A stretch of DNA of 64,000 nt from DASXHY01 sp036272195 (GTDB taxonomy: Bacteria > Verrucomicrobiota > Verrucomicrobiia > Limisphaerales > DASXHY01). Positions 28,363 to 35,113 of the stretch are shown in pieces. The position numbers were made by a program, and so were the translations under genes. Each line of letters begins with the position of its first letter. Within the stretch, counting starts at the first letter, position 1. The DNA lies in contig DATAZE010000057.1 of the NCBI GenBank assembly GCA_036272195.1, positions 87,341 through 151,340 on the forward strand, read 5' to 3'. The notes beneath the pieces are model-generated. The model did not search any database. It was not told the DNA's origin and saw nothing but the letters and a program-made list of their open reading frames with translations.

Positions 28363-29472
28363 CTAATCCAGCACCTGGATGCGCTGAATGGTGATCACCG
28401 GCGTATTCTTCCAGCGCTCATCCAGACTTTCCTCGCCGGTCACAATGATATGCATGCCCTTGTAACGGCTCAGGTCGAGGTTGGTTGAGGTCGTGTAGAG
28501 ATAATTAATCGCCTGCTTCGTGTCCTGGCTGACCAGTTCATAACGCGTGGGCGATTGGATGCTGAATGCGCCGCGAACAATTCCTTCATGCTCCACGATG
28601 CGCGGGGGCGGCGGCTGGGCGGGCTCCGCTGGCGCGGCGGGCATTTCGGTCCCCGGTTGCGCTGCGATCATCGGCTGCTGGTTAGTGTCGGTCACCCCGG
28701 GCAATTCCGTCGGCGGTTGGGCCATCGTCGGCATCTCCGCCATCGTATTGGTTTCCGGAGCCGGCATCGTCGGCGGCGTGTTCATCGCCACCGATTCCTC
28801 ACCCTGCTTCAAATATTGCGCGGCCATGAAAGCATAGGCATTCGTCGGGGCCTGGATTTGGGTCCAATCGCCCTTGGTGTCGATCGTCTGCACCACCTCG
28901 CCTTTTTGCAACGTTCCCAGCACGCCGTAATTTTCTCCGGGGCCGGCGCGCAGATTCACTTTCTTGGTCGAGACGGTGTTATCGGCACCGAGCAATGAAG
29001 ACTTCACCCAAACATGCGTTTCCGATGGCAAAAGAATTTTTGCCCAGGCTGAAGGCTCGTCAGGTCCGGATTTTTTCAAGTGCACTTCCTCGATCACGGT
29101 CACCGGCTCGCCGTTGGTCATGTGCGTAAGAACTTCGCCGACCAATCCCGCCTTGCTGCGGATGTTGACGTGGTTGGCGGAAACGACAGCCGATCCGGGA
29201 ACGAGTGGCACCGTTTTCAACTCGGGCGCCGGCTTGTGCGCCACGGTTTTCTTGACGGTCTTTTTCTTGACGGCTTTTTTCTTTGGCGAGGCGGCGGGCG
29301 CATTGGTGGGCGCTTCCATCGCGGGCGCCGGTTCGGCCATCGGCGCAGGCGCAGTTATGGGCGCCGGCTCGGGTGGCGGCGCTTGGAGGACCGGAGCGGA
29401 ATTGCTCGCGTCCTGCGCCAGGAGACTGGTTGAAATCGCCGCCGCAAAAACTATCCAAAGATTCTTTTTCAT
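28363..29472 (-). CDS. secreted bacterial SH3-domain protein
   Basis: This 369-residue protein has a signal peptide (MKKNLWIVFAAAISTSLLAQ), a P/A-rich linker and a lysine-rich patch (KKKAVKKKTVKKT). Two SH3b domains follow (VNIRSKAGLVGEVLTHM and VNLRAGPGENYGVLGTL), then a long P/T/M-rich tail and a small C-terminal domain. SH3b domains usually bind cell-wall peptides. It lies between rluB and folD with gaps of only 3 and 5 bp. Confidence 0.87.
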   Translation of the reverse strand: MKKNLWIVFAAAISTSLLAQDASNSAPVLQAPPPEPAPITAPAPMAEPAPAMEAPTNAPAASPKKKAVKKKTVKKTVAHKPAPELKTVPLVPGSAVVSANHVNIRSKAGLVGEVLTHMTNGEPVTVIEEVHLKKSGPDEPSAWAKILLPSETHVWVKSSLLGADNTVSTKKVNLRAGPGENYGVLGTLQKGEVVQTIDTKGDWTQIQAPTNAYAFMAAQYLKQGEESVAMNTPPTMPAPETNTMAEMPTMAQPPTELPGVTDTNQQPMIAAQPGTEMPAAPAEPAQPPPPRIVEHEGIVRGAFSIQSPTRYELVSQDTKQAINYLYTTSTNLDLSRYKGMHIIVTGEESLDERWKNTPVITIQRIQVLD

Positions 29473-29475
29473 AAC

Positions 29476-30183
29476 TTAGCCAAGTAGAGAATTTATCTCC
29501 GGTTCTGTCAATGCTCGCCATTTGCCCGGTTTTAATTCGCCGAGCTTTATTTTTCCAATTTGAACCCGCTGCAACCGCTTCACCGTCGCGCCCTGCGATT
29601 CAAACATCCGGCGCACTTCGCGGTTTTTTCCTTCCGTCAACTCCAGTTCCGCCACGCTCACCGATTTAGTCGCGGAAACGAGGTGCGCCCTTTTGGCCTT
29701 CAACTTTTCTCCCTCGTGAAACACACCGCGCACGAACTGCTGGAGCATCTGCGCCTCAATACGGCCGTCGACAGTCGCCACGTACTTTTTGCTCACTTCA
29801 TAACGCGGATGCGTCAGGCGCAGGGCGAATTGTCCATCATTGGTCAGGAAAATCAACCCTTCTGTGTCGTAATCCAGACGGCCCACGGAATAAAGGTTAT
29901 CCCACTCCTTCGGCAGCAATTCGTAAATCGTCCGGCGCTCAAATTCATCCTTACGCGAGCAGACATAGCCGCGCGGTTTGTTCAACGCCACGTAAAGCTT
30001 CCGCTTCGTGCGAACGGGCTTTTCGTCCACGCGGATTTTGTCATGCAGAGGATCAACCTTGGTGCCGAGCTGGCGAACGACCTGGCCATTGACCTCCACC
30101 CGGCCTTCGAGAATGAATTGCTCAGCGCCGCGTCGCGAAGCAACGCCGGCATCTGCGAGGAATTTTTGAAGACGAACGCTCAA
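29476..30183 (-). CDS. 16S/23S rRNA pseudouridine synthase (RsuA/RluB family)
   Basis: This 235-residue enzyme has an N-terminal S4 RNA-binding domain (RLQKFLADAGVASRRGAEQ) and the RsuA/RluB/C/D catalytic domain with the active-site motif GRLDYDTEGLIFLTNDG. The C-terminal EGKNREVRRMFE motif is typical of the RsuA/RluB/RluE group. RluB or RluE fits better than RsuA by length, but the exact rRNA target is not decidable from sequence alone. Confidence 0.92.
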   Translation of the reverse strand: MSVRLQKFLADAGVASRRGAEQFILEGRVEVNGQVVRQLGTKVDPLHDKIRVDEKPVRTKRKLYVALNKPRGYVCSRKDEFERRTIYELLPKEWDNLYSVGRLDYDTEGLIFLTNDGQFALRLTHPRYEVSKKYVATVDGRIEAQMLQQFVRGVFHEGEKLKAKRAHLVSATKSVSVAELELTEGKNREVRRMFESQGATVKRLQRVQIGKIKLGELKPGKWRALTEPEINSLLG

Positions 30184-30187
30184 AAAA

Positions 30188-30256
30188 GTTAAATAGGTTG
30201 AATGAGTTAAATGGTTAAATCAGTCGCGACCATTTAACTCATTTGACCTATTTAAC
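30188..30256. repeat. 28-bp inverted repeat between small basic protein and pseudouridine synthase genes
   Basis: The arms 30188-30215 and 30229-30256 are complementary over 28 bp with two mismatches, around a 13-nt loop; the units look like GTTAAATAGG and AATGAGTTAAATGGT. It lies in the 93-bp gap after the small basic protein gene and could serve as its transcription terminator or processing site. Confidence 0.78.
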
Positions 30257-30276
30257 CCATTTAACGGCAAAACCGC

Positions 30277-30432
30277 TTACGCTTCCGGCTTGGTCTTACG
30301 GAGACCGGTGATCCGGTCGCCGTCTTTCCACTGGCCACGTTTCTTGAGCAATTCCGTGCGCTCAAAACGCTTGAGCACATTCCGTTTGCCGCCCAAAGTG
30401 GCAGCCGCGCGCAGACTACGATGCTGTGACAT
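30277..30432 (-). CDS. small basic protein (Chlamydiae/Verrucomicrobia type)
   Basis: This 51-residue, strongly basic protein starts MSQHRSLRAAATLGGKRNVL and ends ITGLRKTKPEA, with ERTELLKKRGQWKDGDR in between. The pattern (SLR, RNVL, R.E....L...G.WK.GD...GL.K.K) matches the small basic protein family known from Chlamydiae and Verrucomicrobia (TIGR04137, as I recall it). Function is unproven, but a ribosome-associated role is often supposed. It is short, so routine gene finding may miss it. Confidence 0.85.
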   Translation of the reverse strand: MSQHRSLRAAATLGGKRNVLKRFERTELLKKRGQWKDGDRITGLRKTKPEA

Positions 30433-31215
30433 AAATTTCTAAATCGCTAAAATTGTCGGACTGTTGACCCAATCCCACCCGCCCCCAATCGAAGCGGACG
30501 TTGCATATATCATACAGCCGGAGCAAAAGCCAATGCTAATTTCAGGCTTTTATAACAAGGGGGGCGCTTGGAAATCGCCCCCGTTTGTAGTTCCGCCTTC
30601 AGGCGGTCCGGCACATAATAAAATCTGAGCAGACTTTCAGCCACGGAGTGGCGGTAGATGGTAGCCCTTGGCGTGAGCCATGGGAATGAAGGGATAGGCA
30701 AAACGAGCCGCGGAGCGGCGAAAGAGTTCCGCTCTATAGAAAAGATCCAAATCTCGAGTGACATGATAATTGCAACATCGACGGTGAACGCCTGGAAGAA
30801 CGACCTCGCCCAACCGCAAAGCCGACAAATGAGAGAGATGGTGACGATTTTGGGCACGGTCGGTCCAACGTGATCGCCGATGGCCTTTCCTGATTGAACA
30901 AACGAATGAAATGCTTTGAATCCTTTGGGCATGGTGCCAAACCTTTGAGACATAGCTGGGGCAGTCGCATCCCTGACTGAAAGCGAACCGGGCGTGCTGA
31001 GGTGAAACAAACTCGCAAAATCACGCCCCTGGTTGACCAGGACAACACTCCGAGGCGGGCATGGTGCTGGGATGTTCAGTTTGACGTAGGCGAGCTTTGC
31101 TTCGTTTTGAGAAGCGTTCGTAGCCGAGAAGTTGCGCCAGTGCAAAATCCTTTGGCATGTCTTCTGCACTGGTTGGCTTGTAAAAGTTCACTCCAGTTCA
31201 CCTAAACCATTCAAA
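30433..31215. other. 783-bp gene-poor spacer with a dispersed repeat
   Basis: I see no convincing gene here. A 219-codon minus-strand open frame (30510-31169) runs straight through the dispersed repeat at 30637-30726 and has no recognisable domain. A GTAGTTCCGCCTTCAGGCGGT-type palindromic fragment lies just upstream of that repeat. Confidence 0.6.
30637..30726 (+). repeat. dispersed 90-bp GC-rich repeat, copy 2
   Basis: Homologous to 13876-13965 in the same orientation. Both are preceded by an AAAAT(T)TG...CAG stretch, so homology extends slightly upstream. The central part is a TAGCCC(A/T)(C/T)GG...CC(G/A)TGGGA hairpin with compensatory differences between copies. Confidence 0.8.
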
Positions 31216-31626
31216 TCACATACACAATAAGTGTGGGCTGGGAAGTGAATTACTTCGCTTCAAAAACTTTTTTTCCAGGTAACCTTCGATAAGTCTGTTG
31301 AAATTCTCTCGCTCTGGCAACCACGCGTAAGCGCTTGCATGATTTTTAGCGAAATCGTAAAGCTTCCATGGATCAAACCCAGGAATTTGACTTTCAGGGC
31401 CAAAATCAAAGTCGATTTCAAGTTCCGCTGCCCTCACTTCACAGCCTGCGCCGTGAATGAAGTAAGTCCCTCCACCATAACCAAGAAATGCACCTTCTCG
31501 CGGAAGATGCCCATTATTGGCAGCTCTAATTATGTCTGAAGTATGGGCTTGTTCAGAAATAATTCGGGATGCATCTCGTGCAAACTTTAGGTAATCTTTA
31601 ATCAGCCCTCGCAAATTGGAATCCAT
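31216..31626 (-). CDS. DUF6896-like protein
   Basis: This 136-residue soluble protein has central segments FIHGAGCEVRAAELEIDFDF and GFDPWKLYDFA, a pattern I associate with DUF6896, a family often found alone or in toxin-immunity arrays. It is a single gene in a repeat-rich spacer. Its base composition looks lower in GC than the surrounding housekeeping genes, which suggests acquisition. Function is unknown and no toxin gene is adjacent. Confidence 0.65.
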   Translation of the reverse strand: MDSNLRGLIKDYLKFARDASRIISEQAHTSDIIRAANNGHLPREGAFLGYGGGTYFIHGAGCEVRAAELEIDFDFGPESQIPGFDPWKLYDFAKNHASAYAWLPERENFNRLIEGYLEKKFLKRSNSLPSPHLLCM

Positions 31627-31662
31627 ATCACTTCTTTTTCATATATTGAAACCTAAGTCTAT

Positions 31663-31692
31663 AAACGGGTCTAAACGGGTCATAAACGGGTC
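31663..31692. repeat. three tandem AAACGGGTC units
   Basis: AAACGGGTC occurs at 31663, 31673 and 31684, spaced 10 and 11 bp, about one helical turn apart. It lies 37 bp upstream of the DUF6896-like gene start (31626, minus strand), where it could bind a regulator. Confidence 0.6.
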
Positions 31693-31896
31693 AGTCCCAC
31701 ATAATCACATATTTTCATCTCCTTTTTGTATTTCGCAGCCGGTTCGCCAGCGCACCGCCGTCCCCATGTTTAACCGTTCAGCAATCCAACGCAAGGTCAT
31801 CGTGGTTTCCCGGCTTGGAAATCGCCAAGTCCCGGATGGGGAGAAAGAATGATACGTCCCGATTGCCCCGGCGGCATATTATTTATAATGTACGGG

Positions 31897-32850
31897 ATGG
31901 TGAAAACGCCACTCGCTTTTGCTTTCTGCATCCTGTCCGCCATCGGCTGTGCAAACTCCCAAACAAACGTCTGGCAGCCTTCGCCGGGACACACACAAAT
32001 GCCAATTTGGCCGGGAGCAGTGCCAGATGCACAACCCGCCGCCGGACCGGAGTACAGCACAAACCGTGGCACGTTGGTCGCCGGCAAACCTTGGATTTCA
32101 GTCGAACAAGTCTCCCAACCCACCATGACCGTCTACTCCCCAACCGGCACGAATACCGGTGTCGCTGTGATCATTTTTCCCGGAGGAGGCTATAACATAT
32201 TGGCCATCGATCTCGAAGGCACCGAAGTCTGCGATTGGCTGACCTCCAAAGGAATCACCGCTGTGCTCTTGAAATACCGCGTGCCGGGTTCAGGACCACA
32301 TTGGGTTCCGCAACTCAAACGTCACCTCGAACCCAAAGCCCCGACAGCCCTGGAAGACGCTCAGCGGACGATTGGATTAGTACGCTTTCACGCCGCCCAA
32401 TGGCACATCGATCCGCGCAAGATTGGAGTGCTCGGATTTTCCGCCGGTGGACATCTCGTGGCCGCGGTGAGCACGCATTTTGAAAAACGTTCGTATGCCG
32501 CTGTGGATGCGGCCGACCATAAAAGTTGCCGCCCGGATTTTGCCGTCGCCCTGTATCCGGGTCACATGACCGAAAACACCACGAATGAATTCGAACTGAA
32601 TCCAACCCTCCCCGTCACCAGCGATACGCCACCGACATTTTTACTGCAGGCAGAAGATGATAACGTGGACAATGTAAACGACTCATTGACTTATTACATT
32701 GCACTGAAAAATGCCGAGGTGCCAACCGAGATGCATTTGTACGCACACGGCAGACACGCGTTTGGATTGCGGCACACGAAATTTCCCATCACCGACTGGC
32801 CTCAATTGGTCGAGAAATGGCTGGCAACAATCGGTATGACTCCGGAGTAA
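31897..32850 (+). CDS. secreted alpha/beta hydrolase (esterase family)
   Basis: This protein of 317 residues has a lipoprotein-like signal (MVKTPLAFAFCILSAIGCA). The alpha/beta-hydrolase domain has oxyanion motif IIFPGGGYNILA, the nucleophile motif GFSAGG, and Asp/His in DDNVDNVN and GRHAFGLR. It resembles the acetyl-xylan esterase/BD-FAE-like group, which suggests deacetylation of plant polysaccharides. Alternative starts exist at 31849 and 31888. A bidirectional hairpin terminator follows. Confidence 0.86.
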   Translation: MVKTPLAFAFCILSAIGCANSQTNVWQPSPGHTQMPIWPGAVPDAQPAAGPEYSTNRGTLVAGKPWISVEQVSQPTMTVYSPTGTNTGVAVIIFPGGGYNILAIDLEGTEVCDWLTSKGITAVLLKYRVPGSGPHWVPQLKRHLEPKAPTALEDAQRTIGLVRFHAAQWHIDPRKIGVLGFSAGGHLVAAVSTHFEKRSYAAVDAADHKSCRPDFAVALYPGHMTENTTNEFELNPTLPVTSDTPPTFLLQAEDDNVDNVNDSLTYYIALKNAEVPTEMHLYAHGRHAFGLRHTKFPITDWPQLVEKWLATIGMTPE

Positions 32851-32866
32851 TCGACGCCACACAAAA

Positions 32867-32894
32867 AAACGCGAAGGCTTTCACCTTCGCGTTT
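32867..32894. terminator. bidirectional intrinsic terminator
   Basis: AAACGCGAAGG / CCTTCGCGTTT form a perfect 11-bp stem around a 6-nt loop, with A-rich upstream and T-containing downstream flanks. It lies between the convergent esterase and glutaredoxin genes. Confidence 0.85.
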
Positions 32895-32914
32895 CTACTC
32901 TTTGGTAAATTGAA

Positions 32915-33253
32915 TTACTTCCGGAACTGCAACGGCGCGCTCTGCGGCATCTCATGGGCGCAAGGTTGATTCGTCGGCGCATCGGCTTCGCGATTCACCG
33001 GCTGCACCAGGCCTTTTGACAGCATGTAAGTTTCAACTTCCTCGCCGCTGATGTCCGCCAGCATGTTGCCATCAACCTCAACGCACGGGCTGAGCATCTG
33101 GCCGGTCTTCTCGATCATCTCCTGGCGCTGCATCGGGTCATTGATGATGTCGCGATCTTCGAAGGGTAAATCGTATTTGCGCATGACCGCCCGGACGCCC
33201 TGGCTCCAGCCGCAAGTGGGTTTCAAATAAGCAATGATTTTCGGTTTGTTCAT
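32915..33253 (-). CDS. monothiol glutaredoxin-like protein
   Basis: This protein of 112 residues from the ATG at 33253 begins MNKPKIIAYLKPTCGWSQGV. The CGWS active site has one cysteine, as in monothiol glutaredoxins, and SPCVEVDGNMLADISGEEV marks the glutathione-binding side. A Q/P-rich C-terminal tail of about 30 residues is unusual. It probably acts in thiol or iron-sulfur homeostasis. Confidence 0.85.
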   Translation of the reverse strand: MNKPKIIAYLKPTCGWSQGVRAVMRKYDLPFEDRDIINDPMQRQEMIEKTGQMLSPCVEVDGNMLADISGEEVETYMLSKGLVQPVNREADAPTNQPCAHEMPQSAPLQFRK

Positions 33254-33360
33254 AAAAACTGGTCTCTCGCCAAATCTGCCATAATGCCGGGATTTAGCAA
33301 CCTGCTTCTCCATTCAAAATTTGAACAGAAGATAACGGGGCAACGGAAGAGGCCTGGTTT

Positions 33361-33423
33361 TCCACAGACGACACGGATTTTCACCGATATTTTTTAATCT
33401 GTGTCCATCTGCGAAATCTGCGG
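33361..33423. repeat. dispersed TCTGTGTCCATCTG-type repeat, copy 2
   Basis: The sequence TCCACAGACGACACGGATTT...AATCTGTGTCCATCTGCGAAATCTGCGGA contains an outer inverted pair (CAGA..CGGATTT against AATCTG..GCGGA). It occupies the gap before the HTH-MBL gene and resembles 24787-24822 and 40135-40170. Confidence 0.7.
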
Positions 33424-33516
33424 ACTGCCTGCTCTGTTCTCTCCGTTTCCTCTTGTTCTACCGTTCGACGCAATTGAAAAGCTTGAACTCCAATCGACGC
33501 CCGGTAACGTCTCCGC

Positions 33517-34341
33517 ATGAACCTTGAAGATCATTTGGGCGACATCATCCGCAAAGAGCGGGCGATGACCGGCGTTTCCTCTGCGGATGCTGCGCGCGCG
33601 GCCGGTTTAAGCGAAGCGGATTTTTCCACGTTGGAACAATCCGGAAACGCCCCCGGCAAAATAAAATTTCCCGAACTCGCTGCGTTGCTGGGATTGAACG
33701 CCACCAAACTCGAAGGCATAGCCAAAGGCTGGCTGCCCTCGCCCAAGGATTTAAGCCCCTGGCGCGAATTACGCCAAATCAGCACCACCGAAAACGGCAC
33801 CGAGGTGCATTGCTATCTGGTCTGGGACGAAGTCACCCGCGAAGCCGCGCTGTTCGACACCGGCTGGGATGCCGCGCCGATCTTGAAAATCGTGGAAGCG
33901 GAACAGCTTCAACTCAAGCACCTCTTCATCACGCACACACATCGCGATCACGTCGCCGGGATGGAGAGGATTCGCGAAGTCTTTCCCAAAATTTTCCTGC
34001 ACAGCGATTCCAAAAGTGCGCTGCCACAGCACAAAAATCGCCGCAACGACCACATTCACCTCGGCAGCCTGCGCATCACCAACCGCGAAACGCCCGGCCA
34101 CGCCGAAGACGGCGTCACCTACGTCGTAGGCAACTGGTCCGAAGACGCGCCTTATGTAGCCATCGTCGGCGACACCATCTTCGCCGGCTCAATGGGTGGT
34201 GCCGCGCAAAACGGCGTGCTCGCCAAACAAAAAATTCGCGAACAGATTTTAGTCCTGCCGCCCGACACGCTGATTTGCCCCGGCCACGGGCCGCTGACGA
34301 CCGTCACGGAAGAAAAAGCGCACAATCCGTTTTTCGCCTGA
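33517..34341 (+). CDS. XRE-type HTH fused to a metallo-beta-lactamase-fold hydrolase
   Basis: This 274-residue protein carries an HTH-like module at about residues 5-70 (GVSSADAARAAGLSEADFSTLE, ELAALLGLNATKLE) and then an MBL-fold hydrolase domain. Zinc ligands are visible in THTHRDH (HxHxDH), GHAEDG, GDTIF and the terminal PGHGP. The fold suggests a glyoxalase II-like thioesterase or related hydrolase. The fused HTH suggests DNA- or protein-binding control; substrate unknown. Confidence 0.87.
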   Translation: MNLEDHLGDIIRKERAMTGVSSADAARAAGLSEADFSTLEQSGNAPGKIKFPELAALLGLNATKLEGIAKGWLPSPKDLSPWRELRQISTTENGTEVHCYLVWDEVTREAALFDTGWDAAPILKIVEAEQLQLKHLFITHTHRDHVAGMERIREVFPKIFLHSDSKSALPQHKNRRNDHIHLGSLRITNRETPGHAEDGVTYVVGNWSEDAPYVAIVGDTIFAGSMGGAAQNGVLAKQKIREQILVLPPDTLICPGHGPLTTVTEEKAHNPFFA

Positions 34342-34565
34342 TCCCTTCCGTCGCTCACGGCAAAAGTACGGTACGGTAAAAGGCGGAAGGCATGGGTGTT
34401 TTCCATTGTGGCGAGTGCTCCGCATACAGCCAGGCTCCTTTCCACAATTTTTTGGACAGTGTCGAAATGCGCCCCCGGCAAAAACGCCGATAATTTTTTA
34501 AGCTGGCAGCACAAAGTGCGATTTGGTAGAAGCCCACCCGAGCGAAGCACTAACCACTAAACAAA

Positions 34566-34790
34566 ATGACAACCATAAAAAAACCGATAGCCGCCCTCAC
34601 CTTGGCCACCTTAGCCCTCTTATTGGCCGGCTGTGTGCCAATTAACTATACCCGCAGCGTGACAGTCCATAAAGATGCTGCCGGCAACATCACCGGAACA
34701 GACGAGGTCGAGACCATCACCGAAGCCCATCAGGAAGGTCCGAAAATTCAGGAAGTTAAAGGAGAAAAAACCTTTCATTATCTCAAGTAA
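34566..34790 (+). CDS. small lipoprotein
   Basis: This 74-residue protein has a clear lipobox (LLLAGCVP, Cys near 22) after a basic-hydrophobic signal (MTTIKKPIAALTLATLALL). The mature part of about 50 residues has no recognised domain. A hairpin terminator follows at 34819-34844. Confidence 0.75.
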   Translation: MTTIKKPIAALTLATLALLLAGCVPINYTRSVTVHKDAAGNITGTDEVETITEAHQEGPKIQEVKGEKTFHYLK

Positions 34791-34818
34791 AAATTTCGGG
34801 CAATATTAGTGAAGCAAA

Positions 34819-34844
34819 CGCGGCAGGCAAATCCTCCTGCCGCG
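34819..34844 (+). terminator. intrinsic terminator after lipoprotein gene
   Basis: CGCGGCAGG / CCTGCCGCG, a perfect 9-bp stem around an 8-nt loop, followed by TCTTGCTGT. Confidence 0.65.
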
Positions 34845-34861
34845 TCTTGCTGTACGTTTGC

Positions 34862-34890
34862 TTGACCGTTACCTCTGCTCAACCTAACTT
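34862..34890 (+). promoter_or_regulatory. sigma70-like promoter of thiC
   Basis: TTGACC (34862-34867), 17 bp, then TAACTT (34885-34890). The predicted start near 34897 coincides with the 5' end of the TPP riboswitch. Confidence 0.7.
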
Positions 34891-34898
34891 TCCTGTCA

Positions 34899-35010
34899 TC
34901 ACCGGGGAGCCAACCGGCGTCGGCGTGTGCCGGCGCGAAGGCTGAGAGTGCTGCGCGGGAGCGCAACAGACCCATGAACCTGATCCAGATAATGCTGGCG
35001 TAGGAACTCT
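34899..35010 (+). promoter_or_regulatory. TPP riboswitch (THI element)
   Basis: The conserved blocks are present in order: CACCGGGGAGCC, a variable P3 hairpin (CCGGCGTCGGCGTGTGCCGG), GGCTGAGAGTG, GACCCATGAACCTGATC, and CAGATAATGCTGGCGTAGGAA. These form the pyrimidine- and pyrophosphate-sensing arms. About 100 nt separates the aptamer from the thiC ATG, leaving room for an expression platform. A GGCC...GGCC hairpin follows at about 35012-35041. Confidence 0.95.
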
Positions 35011-35113
35011 TTGCAGAGGGCCATCATGGAGGCCTTTGCAGGAGACGATTTCTTCAGCATTCCTGATCAGCGAGAGCCTCTCAACTCTCAATCAATAGGC
35101 TATCAACTGACAT

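Noticed and set aside
30510..31169. 219-codon minus-strand frame in the spacer
   Set aside because: Runs through a dispersed repeat and has no domain.
31663..31692. CRISPR-like array
   Set aside because: Three short 9-bp units without spacers of constant length; no array-sized repeats found anywhere in the window.
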